Shown piece after piece: positions 8,800-16,858 of a stretch of 64,000 nucleotides of DNA. The stretch's first letter is position 1. Every line of letters begins with the position of its first letter. Source of the stretch: Pontiella sulfatireligans (GTDB lineage: Bacteria; Verrucomicrobiota; Kiritimatiellia; Kiritimatiellales; Pontiellaceae); assembly GCF_900890705.1 (NCBI RefSeq), contig NZ_CAAHFH010000002.1, forward strand, positions 2,551,458 through 2,615,457. The letters run 5' to 3'. The notes beneath the pieces are model-generated. The model was not told the origin of the DNA. It did no database searches and saw nothing but the letters and a program-made list of their open reading frames with translations. The translations under genes were made by a program, and so were the position numbers.

Positions 8800-10164
8800 A
8801 TGTTAAGACAAATTGCTTTAATGTTGTTGGCGTCGGTTTCGTTGGCCATGGCAGTCGAAAGGCCCAATATCCTGATTATTTTTACGGATGATCAGGGCTA
8901 TGCGGATCTTGGATGTTACGGCAGTACGAAAAACAGAACGCCGCGTCTTGACCAGTTGGCCGCAGAGGGGACGCGTTTTACCAGCTTCTATGCACAGTCG
9001 GTCTGCGGACCTTCCCGGTCGGCGCTGTTGACCGGCCGTTATCCCGACCTGAGCAAGGGGTGGGGGATGCCGGGGAGCGAAATTACCTTTGCCGAGTTAA
9101 TGAAACCGGCAGGCTACCAGACGGTGTGCATTGGCAAGTGGGATGTTTCGAGTCGAAAGGAAATCATTGCCCGCATGCCGAACGCGCAGGGGTTTGATTA
9201 TTTCTTTGGTGTGCTCGGAGCTAATGATCATGGCGTTGTTGATTTTCACGAAAACAATACGCCGGCCGGTAGTTCGACAAATATGGCTTGCTTTACACAT
9301 CTGTATACCGAAAAGGCCATCGACTTTCTTGAAAACCACCGTAATCCCGAGCAACCATTTCTATTATACCTTTCGCACACCATGATGCATACGGTTATTG
9401 ATGCATCGCCCCAATTTAAGGGCACTTCTAAAGGTGGTCTTTACGGCGATGTGGTGGATGAATTTGATTTTGAAACCGGACGGCTGTTGGACAAGCTGGA
9501 AGAGCTTGGACTGAGCGATAATACTCTGGTGATTTACACCACTGACAATGGTCCATGGTGTCAGGAGAAATATCGCCGCGCAAAAGTTGGGCTCACTAAA
9601 ACGGGGGCCAAGCGGAAGTCGGAACTGTGGTATATGCCGGAGGATTCAATCTTCTGGGGCGATCCGGGGCAACTGCGCGGTGGAAAGGGTTCGAGCTATG
9701 AAGCCGGATCAAGAGTCCCCTGTATCGTGCGTTGGCCGGGTAAAGTTCCGGCCGGAAAAGTGTCAGATGGGCTCTGGGCAACGATTGATTTCATGCCGAC
9801 CTTTACTGCTTTGGCGGGGGTTGATGTTCCGGAGGATCGCATCATTGATGGCATCGACCAGACCAAGCTGCTTACGGGGGAGGCCGAAAAGGGGCGAGAT
9901 GCTTTTGTGTACGACCAAAGCGGTTCCAAACAGATCAAGGGCTATGGAGTGGGGATCCGCAAAGGGAAATGGAAATTATTGTTGTCGGGACGCAAACCTA
10001 TAGAGGGGCACAAGTACGTCATGGATTTCGGATCGAACGATATAGAGCTATACAATCTGGACCAAGACATCGGCGAGCAGAACAATCTTGCGCGGCAATG
10101 TCCGGAGGTCGTGAGTGAGCTTAGCGACGTGTTGGAACGTTTTAAGGCGAGGCGCAAAAAGTAA
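8800..10164 (+). CDS. Exported sulfatase with GKWD instead of GKWH
   Basis: A 454-residue sulfatase with signal peptide; 'aaagga' lies 6 bases before ATG 8800. Metal-binding Asp30-Asp31 ('IFTDDQGY'), the formylglycine motif C-G-P-S-R (Cys69), 'LSHTMMHT' and 'YTTDNG' are all visible. Where most S1 sulfatases have Gly-Lys-Trp-His, this one has Gly-Lys-Trp-Asp (residues 112-115), so the usual catalytic His is replaced. The lysine of the later 'KGS' loop is kept ('GGKGSSYEAGSRVP'). This could mark a subfamily with a different acid or a different substrate. It follows the GH32-like gene by 83 bp and is probably co-transcribed with it. Confidence 0.85.
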   Translation: MLRQIALMLLASVSLAMAVERPNILIIFTDDQGYADLGCYGSTKNRTPRLDQLAAEGTRFTSFYAQSVCGPSRSALLTGRYPDLSKGWGMPGSEITFAELMKPAGYQTVCIGKWDVSSRKEIIARMPNAQGFDYFFGVLGANDHGVVDFHENNTPAGSSTNMACFTHLYTEKAIDFLENHRNPEQPFLLYLSHTMMHTVIDASPQFKGTSKGGLYGDVVDEFDFETGRLLDKLEELGLSDNTLVIYTTDNGPWCQEKYRRAKVGLTKTGAKRKSELWYMPEDSIFWGDPGQLRGGKGSSYEAGSRVPCIVRWPGKVPAGKVSDGLWATIDFMPTFTALAGVDVPEDRIIDGIDQTKLLTGEAEKGRDAFVYDQSGSKQIKGYGVGIRKGKWKLLLSGRKPIEGHKYVMDFGSNDIELYNLDQDIGEQNNLARQCPEVVSELSDVLERFKARRKK

Positions 10165-10224
10165 GCAATGTGATTGAATCGATTTAGGAGAGCAAGTGAA
10201 TATTATTTCGAAGGAGGTAACGAT

Positions 10225-11976
10225 ATGAAATGCAATCTGGTTGGTAATTTGGTGGTTAGTCTGGCGCTTTGCGTTGGTGTACATGCGGCCCAGCCGCCCA
10301 ACGTCATCGTAATCATGACAGACGATCAAGGTTATGGAGATCTCTCAGTACATGGCAACCCGGTGCTGAAAACGCCGGAGCTGGATAAGCTTCATGCCCA
10401 GTCGGTACGTTTTACTGATTTCCATGTGGCACCGATGTGTACGCCGACGCGTGGACAGTTGATGAGCGGCATGGATGCCATGCGAAACGGAGCGACGGAA
10501 GTAAACAGCAGCCGTTCCGTGTTGCGCGGTGATATCCAGATCATGCCGCAGTATTTTAAGGACGCAGGTTATGCGACCGGGATGTTCGGCAAGTGGCACT
10601 TAGGCGATAGTTATCCGTTTTCGCCCCGTTTCCGTGGGTTTGATGAAACGCTGCGCCATCGGCATTGGGGGATTACCTCGTCGGCGGACTATTGGGGCAA
10701 CACCTACTTCGATCCCGTGTTGGAATACAACGGTGTGGACAAACCGTTCAAGGGATACTGTACCGATATTTTCTTTAAAGCGGCCATGGACTGGATGGCT
10801 CGGAGCCAACAGCAGGGGAAGCCGTTCTTTGTGTATCTTCCCACAAATGTTCCGCATTCTCCCAACCAGTCGCTGAAAAAATATTCGGATCCCTACAAGG
10901 GGCAATATAAGGGGAAGAAAATTCCTCATACGTACTACGGCATGATTGCCAACCTTGATGACAATATCGGAAGACTGGATACTTTTCTGAAGGAAAAGGG
11001 GTTGCTGGAAAATACGATCATTATGTACCTCTCCGATAATGGAACGCAAAGTGGGGAGGCATCAAAAATCTACAATGCCGGGATGCGGGACAAAAAGGCC
11101 AGCACCTACGAGGGCGGGCATCGTGCTCCACTGTTTGTTCGTTGGTTCAACGGTAATCTGGCGCATGGCAAAGATATTTCCGAGCTGACGCAGGTGCAGG
11201 ATATCCTTCCAACGCTGATGGATCTGTGCGGATTGGAAGGCGATCGGTCTGCTTTCAGTGGCTCGAGTTTGGTCGGCCTGCTCAAGGGAACGCAGTCCAA
11301 ACTCGATGATCGTATGTGCGTGATTCAGTATCAATGGGTGCGACGCGGGAGTGCGGGCGGAAAATGGGAGAGTGCCGCCGTTCTGTGGAATAAGTGGCGT
11401 CTCCTCAGGGGTAAGAAGGGAATGGAACTCTATAACATTACCGAAGATCCTGCCCAGAAAAAGAACGTGATTGATGCCCATCCGGAAGTCGCCGAAAGTA
11501 TGTCTGCTCATTACGATGCATGGTATCAGGAGGTTAAACCCAACCTTGAGCATGAGCACCATGTCATTGTCGGTTCAGATGAGGAAAATCCAATCAAGAT
11601 TTACTCCAACGAGTGGGTGGGGGATTACTGTACCAATCTAGGTGCACTGAAAAGTGGCAACACCAAGGGGTACTGGAATCTGGATGTTGCCCAGGACGGC
11701 GAGTACGAAATTGAACTGCGGCGCTGGCCGGAAGAATCCGACAAGACGTTGATCGATTCCATGGACGGTAAATCGGAGAAGGGGGCTGTCCCGGTCGCGA
11801 AAGTTCGGCTGCAGGTCGGTGACTTCGATCAGACGGTTGATGTCAAACAAGAGGATAAGTTGGTTCGTTTCAGGGTTAACCTCAAAAGAGGTGCCACCCA
11901 ACTGACCGGAAGCCTGTTGAATACGCAGGACAAAGTCATTTGCAGTACTCCGTATGTCAAAATAGTAAGAAAGTAG
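10225..11976 (+). CDS. Exported sulfatase with extra C-terminal beta-rich domain
   Basis: A 583-residue sulfatase. ATG 10225 is chosen because a strong 'aaggaggt' lies 6 bases upstream and a signal peptide begins there; an earlier in-frame start lacks both. Asp33-Asp34 ('IMTDDQGYGD'), C-T-P-T-R (Cys72), 'FGKWHLGD', 'NVPHSPN' and 'YLSDNG' define family S1. After the sulfatase core (to about residue 450) come some 130 residues ('IYSNEWVGDYCTNLGALKSG...'), predicted beta-rich, that may bind carbohydrate or form the C-terminal subdomain of a larger subfamily. It probably acts with the neighbouring sulfatases on a different sulfate position. Confidence 0.9.
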   Translation: MKCNLVGNLVVSLALCVGVHAAQPPNVIVIMTDDQGYGDLSVHGNPVLKTPELDKLHAQSVRFTDFHVAPMCTPTRGQLMSGMDAMRNGATEVNSSRSVLRGDIQIMPQYFKDAGYATGMFGKWHLGDSYPFSPRFRGFDETLRHRHWGITSSADYWGNTYFDPVLEYNGVDKPFKGYCTDIFFKAAMDWMARSQQQGKPFFVYLPTNVPHSPNQSLKKYSDPYKGQYKGKKIPHTYYGMIANLDDNIGRLDTFLKEKGLLENTIIMYLSDNGTQSGEASKIYNAGMRDKKASTYEGGHRAPLFVRWFNGNLAHGKDISELTQVQDILPTLMDLCGLEGDRSAFSGSSLVGLLKGTQSKLDDRMCVIQYQWVRRGSAGGKWESAAVLWNKWRLLRGKKGMELYNITEDPAQKKNVIDAHPEVAESMSAHYDAWYQEVKPNLEHEHHVIVGSDEENPIKIYSNEWVGDYCTNLGALKSGNTKGYWNLDVAQDGEYEIELRRWPEESDKTLIDSMDGKSEKGAVPVAKVRLQVGDFDQTVDVKQEDKLVRFRVNLKRGATQLTGSLLNTQDKVICSTPYVKIVRK

Positions 11977-12046
11977 AGGATCCCCTTTATGTTGTTAACC
12001 GTTTATCACTTGCAGGTCTGGAGGGCGTTTCCGCGGCAAGGAAAAT

Positions 12047-13510
12047 ATGAATAAGCATGTATTGATCGGTAGTGTTCTTGGTTTTATGACGATGGCAGCC
12101 GTCCAGGATGCGGTGGCTGTTGAATTGTCGAAACCTAATATTCTGTTTTGCCTGGCGGATGATTGGGGCTGGCCGCATGCGGGGGCGTATGGAGATAAAG
12201 TCATAAAGACACCGACGTTCGACCGGCTTGCAAAGGAGGGCGTTCTCTTTGAGCACGCATTTGTCTCCAGTCCATCCTGCTCGCCTTGCCGAAATTCCAT
12301 TCTAACGGGGCAGCAGTTCTATCGTCTGGGTCCGGGGGCCAACCTTCGGGGTACGCTGGAGGTCGAAGATCCGAATTTCATGGTTTTGTTACGGGATGCG
12401 GGATACCAGATTGGCCATTGGCGCAAAGCCTGGGGGCCAGGCGATTATGGACCGGGTGGATACACCGAACATCCCTGTGGTCCCGAGAGCGAGTTTGATG
12501 CATTCATGAAAGGCCGCGATCCAAACAAGCCGTTCTGCTTTTGGTTCGGCACAAGCGATCCGCATCGGCCGTACGCCGAAGGGAGTGGTGCCAAGAGCGG
12601 AATTGACATTAACAAAATACATGTGCCGACCTTCTACCCCAATACCAAGGATGTGCGCAGTGATATTGCCGACTACTACTTTGAAGTCCAACGTTGGGAC
12701 ACCGATGTAGGACGAGCGATCAAGTTGATCGAGGAAGTCGGAGAGCTGGATAACACGATTATTGTGATGACGGGCGACCATGGTATGCCGTTCCCTCGAT
12801 GCAAGGCGAATCTCTATGATTGGGGGATACGCGTTCCGCTTGCCATCCGTTGGGGTGGCAAGACGAACCCTGATCGCAGAATAACCGACTTTGTTTCTTT
12901 TACGGATATCGCGCCAACCTTTCTGGATGCCGCCGGCATCCAGGTGCCGACGGAAATGACCGGGAGTTCACTACTTCCGATTATGAATGGGGAAGCGGAA
13001 GGCCGCGTGGATAAAGAGCGCAACTTCATGGTCTTTGGTCGCGAGCGCCATGTACTGTGCCAGAAAAGTCCCTCCCTGGAAGGGTATCCCTCTCGAGGAA
13101 TTCGTACGGATCAATGGCTGCTTATCTTGAATCTTAAGCCTGACCGTTGGCCCAATGGCGTTCCCTTCGGGGGAACATCGAGGTATTGTAAGTCCTCGTT
13201 TTCCGATGTTGATCCCGGACCGACAAAATCTTTCATCACGGGTAATCCGGAGTATAAAAAGTTTTACGATCTCTGTTTTGCGAAACGTCCGGCGGTTGAG
13301 CTGTATGACTGTAAGAACGATCCTGATCAGGTTAAAAACCTGGCTAAGGATCCTGCATATTCCACAATGGCTAACCAATTAAAGGAACAGCTTCTTAACT
13401 ATCTGGAATCAACCGGGGATCCGCGTTTTACCGATGAGCCTGTGCAGTTTGATGACTACCCGCACCTAAAACCTCCACATGTTGTGAATAAACGAAATAA
13501 GAAAAAATGA
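12047..13510 (+). CDS. Exported sulfatase with C-S-P-C-R maturation motif
   Basis: A 487-residue sulfatase, secreted (MNKHVLIGSVLGFMTMAAV...). Asp38-Asp39 ('CLADDWGWPHAGAYG') and the maturation motif C-S-P-C-R (Cys78-Arg82) are visible; Cys in place of Ser/Thr at the fourth position is unusual but still fits C-x-P-x-R. 'RKAWGPGDYGPGG' stands where most relatives have 'GKWHLG', and 'MTGDHGMPFPRCKANLYDWGIRVP' carries the second metal site. These features resemble the N-sulfoglucosamine sulfohydrolase (heparan N-sulfatase)-like branch, which suggests possible action on N-sulfated or otherwise distinct sugars; that is inference. It sits 70 bp after the preceding sulfatase gene. Confidence 0.85.
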   Translation: MNKHVLIGSVLGFMTMAAVQDAVAVELSKPNILFCLADDWGWPHAGAYGDKVIKTPTFDRLAKEGVLFEHAFVSSPSCSPCRNSILTGQQFYRLGPGANLRGTLEVEDPNFMVLLRDAGYQIGHWRKAWGPGDYGPGGYTEHPCGPESEFDAFMKGRDPNKPFCFWFGTSDPHRPYAEGSGAKSGIDINKIHVPTFYPNTKDVRSDIADYYFEVQRWDTDVGRAIKLIEEVGELDNTIIVMTGDHGMPFPRCKANLYDWGIRVPLAIRWGGKTNPDRRITDFVSFTDIAPTFLDAAGIQVPTEMTGSSLLPIMNGEAEGRVDKERNFMVFGRERHVLCQKSPSLEGYPSRGIRTDQWLLILNLKPDRWPNGVPFGGTSRYCKSSFSDVDPGPTKSFITGNPEYKKFYDLCFAKRPAVELYDCKNDPDQVKNLAKDPAYSTMANQLKEQLLNYLESTGDPRFTDEPVQFDDYPHLKPPHVVNKRNKKK

Positions 13511-13630
13511 AGATACTCATTTTTACTGTTATTACTTTTAGCCGTCATGCCTCAAACAGCATGGGTGGTGGAATGAAATTTTTGCGGCGTCATCTATGTG
13601 ATGAACGGTACGCGAAAATAAGGGGAGTTA

Positions 13631-14980
13631 ATGAAAGTATTGTTTAAAAGTGTCGTATGTGTCTGGTTGCTTGGGGCTTTGGCTTCTGCAAAGCCGGTGC
13701 AACCGTTGAGCGAGCTGATCGTGAACGATGATCGGTTTGCCACCGTGGAGGTGCTGACTGATCATGGCAAATTTGAGTATCATCTCGATAATAGTGGTGA
13801 GCAGGATGTATCAAAAGCGTTGCAGGAAATTTTTGACCGAACGGCTGCGCTGAAAGATGCGTCTGCCACGTTCAGCTTCCTGCCGGGTGTTTACTTTATT
13901 GATGTACCGATTAACGTGAAGTTAGTTAGCGTGGAACTGAAGGGGCATGGACATGGCGGGCTGGATATTCATGGTATGTGCCTTAAGAGCGGTACCGTTT
14001 TCCAGTTCGGGCAGCATACCGGACCGAACTGCATTACCTTTCATCGGGCCGGGCATTCAAAGTCTTTTCCTGCCGGGGAGACACCGTGGAAGAATGTGAA
14101 CAGCAAGGTTGCCGTTCAGGGCATGACCTTTATGGGCTATAACAATACCGGGGTGGATACGGATAAAGGGTACAGTCGGTTTCGTAAAGACACGCCTAAT
14201 TTCCGGGGCCTGCATTGGTGGCCGTCCGAAGATCGCTATAAAAATGTTGAAAAAGAGGGCCAGCGTGCCTTGGTTTTTTCCAAAGGTTGGAAAACTGAAT
14301 TGCTGCGAGTTAACAGCTGCTATTTCACGGATCTCTATGTGGGGCTGGAGATTGCATATTGTGATGTCAGTTATATCACCGATAATTGGTTTGCGCAGAT
14401 GGTCTACGGGATCCGACTGAATAGCGGTCCGGTCGCCACGATTGAAAATAACTGTTTTGCTGATTTGGAAACCGGTGTGGTAATCGGTGAAACTAAAGCA
14501 TCGAAGCTAAACGAAAACGGTTTTGCGTATGTCAGCAAGTGTTTTGAACTTAACTCGATCAAGGATTCAACGGTCTGCAACAACACGCTTACCAACTGGG
14601 AAAAATCGACCGGTGCAGCGGCCTTTGGTGCATTTGTTCATGTTGGATCGTCAAAGAATCTGGTGATGAATGGGAACAGCATTAATCAGGAAATTGATTC
14701 GCGGACAAAAACGCGAACCGTGGATGTCGAGCCCAACGGACGAGCGTTCATCAATATTGAAAATTCTGAAAATCTGATGTTTGCCAACAATGTGGTGAAC
14801 ACCATCCAGTCCCAAACCGTGGTACGGTTGCACAATGTGACTCGGGCTGCGGTCACGGATAATATCATCACCTTCGGCAAAGGGGGGAATGCTGTTGCGC
14901 AGACCGGGGAATGTTTCGGAATTTTCTGCCGACCGATTGATCCTGAACGATCCGCACCGCTGGATAAATATGTGAAATGA
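13631..14980 (+). CDS. Exported right-handed beta-helix protein, unrelated to the first two
   Basis: A 449-residue protein with a signal peptide (MKVLFKSVVCVWLLGALASA) and 'ggggag' just upstream of ATG 13631. A helical cap region ('VSKALQEIFDRTAALKDASATFSFLPGVY') is followed by beta-helix turns ('VNSCYFTDLYVGLEIAYCDVSYITDNWF', 'IENNCFADLETGVVIGETKASKLNENGF'). It resembles pectate-lyase-like or GH28/GH82-type folds in general shape, but I see no diagnostic catalytic signature. Its place between a sulfatase and the second GH32-like gene argues for an exported polysaccharide-cleaving enzyme. It is not a close relative of the two beta-helix proteins at 476 and 3595. Confidence 0.65.
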   Translation: MKVLFKSVVCVWLLGALASAKPVQPLSELIVNDDRFATVEVLTDHGKFEYHLDNSGEQDVSKALQEIFDRTAALKDASATFSFLPGVYFIDVPINVKLVSVELKGHGHGGLDIHGMCLKSGTVFQFGQHTGPNCITFHRAGHSKSFPAGETPWKNVNSKVAVQGMTFMGYNNTGVDTDKGYSRFRKDTPNFRGLHWWPSEDRYKNVEKEGQRALVFSKGWKTELLRVNSCYFTDLYVGLEIAYCDVSYITDNWFAQMVYGIRLNSGPVATIENNCFADLETGVVIGETKASKLNENGFAYVSKCFELNSIKDSTVCNNTLTNWEKSTGAAAFGAFVHVGSSKNLVMNGNSINQEIDSRTKTRTVDVEPNGRAFINIENSENLMFANNVVNTIQSQTVVRLHNVTRAAVTDNIITFGKGGNAVAQTGECFGIFCRPIDPERSAPLDKYVK

Positions 14981-15145
14981 GAAGTAAATGTAAATACTCA
15001 TTCCTTCAGTAGAGAGCGTTAGTTCCATATGTTTGTAGTTTAGAGAGGTAGAGGAGCAAGAGATCCGCGAAGATAGGAGATCAACTGTATATAGTGCTGT
15101 TGAGAACTTTCACGACTGATTTACATATATAGAAAGGGACGAAGA

Positions 15146-16780
15146 ATGAAAAAGCTAATGGTGTTGTTAATGATGGTGTCGATCTCGATAATAACGGTGT
15201 CGGCGGCGGAAAAGAAACTGAAGAAAAAGAAGGGGCTGCCAGGAAATGTTTCGCCCGTGCCCCGGTTTACGTTTGCCGATACGCTGGAAGAACAGGAAAA
15301 GCAACTGGCGGACATTCCGCTGCTGGAGCGTTTTCAGCAGTCGCGTGCAAAACTCCTGAAGGATCCCCAACATCCGATCTACCACTTCACGAGCCCGGAG
15401 CATAATCTGAACGATCCGAACGGGCTGAGTTTCTGGAACGGGAAGTGGCATATGTTTTACCAGGGTTATCCGCCGGAATATCCTCGCCAGCACTGGGGGC
15501 ATGCCATCAGCGATGACCTGATCCACTGGCGCGACCTTCCCTATGCGATCTATCCCGGCCCGGAACGCGCCTGTTTTTCAGGAACGGTCTATGTTGAAGA
15601 AGATCGTGCGATTGCGATGTATCACGGTACTGAAGTCGGCACCATGGTGGCCACGTCGAGCGATCCGCTTTTGCTTAACTGGGAGAAGGTAACCGGGCAG
15701 GCCGTGATTCCTTACCCTAAGGAGGGAGAACCGGAATTGGAGTTTAATATTTTTGATCCCTGCATCTGGAAAAAAGGCGATTGGTATTATGCGCTTACGG
15801 CGGGCCCCAAGGGTGGAACTCAGTTTCGTTCCATGTATTTGCACCGTTCAAAGGATCTCGCCAAATGGGAACACCTTCATGAATTTCTGGAAAACGATCG
15901 CTATGGTTTGCAGGGTGACGATGGGGCCTGTCCCTATTTTTGGCCGATCGGCGACAAACATATTATGCTGCATTTCAGCCATATGAGCGGCGGGAAATAT
16001 ATGCTCGGCAACTATGATACTGAGCGCGATAAGTTTGTGGTTGATGGCGGTGGTGATTTTAACTTTGGTTCCAGCATTCCCAGCGGTCTCCATGCGCCTT
16101 CGGCCTATCCCGACGGGAAGGGGGGTGTTGTTGCAATTTTCAATGTCAATGAGGGCATACCCAAGAATGGTTGGAACCGCATGATGTCCCTGCCAAGAAA
16201 ACTGACGCTTCGTAAAGAAGGTTTTTTTAATCAACTCAACATTGAGCCGGCGGGCAATGTGGAATCGTTGCGTGGTGAACATGTTCAGGTCGGTCCTATG
16301 GATCTGCCGGCAAACGAGGAAGTCGTGCTTCCAACTGTGACGGGTAATGCGATGGAAATCATTGCTGAAATCGCACCGCAAAAAGATCAGACCATTGAAC
16401 TGAATGTATTGCGTTCCTCCGGGGGCGAAGAAGTTACGCGTATCCAGTGCTTTCGTGATCGCGGATACCGTATTCTCGGTGGAAAATATGCGGTACCCGT
16501 TGTCGTTTCTCTTGATACATCGCGCTCGACCACCGCAGGTAATGTAAAAATCCGCACGCCCGAAACCGCCCAGGTGGAACTGGGAAAGAACGAACCGCTC
16601 AAACTACGCATCTTCATCGACCGAAGCATTGTCGAGGTCTTTATCAATGGCCGCCAGTGTCTGACTGCACGGGTCTATCCCGAGCGTAGTGATAGCGTTG
16701 GGGTTTCGCTTCGTGCGATCGGGAAAAAAGCAAAGTTGAAGACGCTTGATGCCTGGCAAATGAAGAGCATATACGAATAG
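15146..16780 (+). CDS. Exported GH32-fold protein with altered catalytic motifs (copy 2)
   Basis: A 544-residue near-duplicate of the protein at 7082-8716, with only scattered substitutions after residue 30 and no gaps. The signal peptide (MKKLMVLLMMVSISIITVSA) differs clearly, while the mature part is almost unchanged. The catalytic blocks are altered in the same way: 'NLNDPNG' keeps the nucleophile-position Asp, 'IFDP' has lost Arg, and 'DDGACPYF' has Ala at the usual acid/base Glu. Selection or gene conversion has therefore kept the unusual site in both copies. 'gaaaggga' precedes ATG 15146. The following sulfatase gene starts 78 bp downstream, mirroring the GH32-like/sulfatase order at 7082-10164. 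Confidence 0.8.
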   Translation: MKKLMVLLMMVSISIITVSAAEKKLKKKKGLPGNVSPVPRFTFADTLEEQEKQLADIPLLERFQQSRAKLLKDPQHPIYHFTSPEHNLNDPNGLSFWNGKWHMFYQGYPPEYPRQHWGHAISDDLIHWRDLPYAIYPGPERACFSGTVYVEEDRAIAMYHGTEVGTMVATSSDPLLLNWEKVTGQAVIPYPKEGEPELEFNIFDPCIWKKGDWYYALTAGPKGGTQFRSMYLHRSKDLAKWEHLHEFLENDRYGLQGDDGACPYFWPIGDKHIMLHFSHMSGGKYMLGNYDTERDKFVVDGGGDFNFGSSIPSGLHAPSAYPDGKGGVVAIFNVNEGIPKNGWNRMMSLPRKLTLRKEGFFNQLNIEPAGNVESLRGEHVQVGPMDLPANEEVVLPTVTGNAMEIIAEIAPQKDQTIELNVLRSSGGEEVTRIQCFRDRGYRILGGKYAVPVVVSLDTSRSTTAGNVKIRTPETAQVELGKNEPLKLRIFIDRSIVEVFINGRQCLTARVYPERSDSVGVSLRAIGKKAKLKTLDAWQMKSIYE

Positions 16781-16858
16781 TGGGTTTTTCCAATTGTGGA
16801 AGGTGAGTTCCAATCCTTGGAACGTTCCAGAGATTGGATGTTGAAAGGGAACTGAAAA

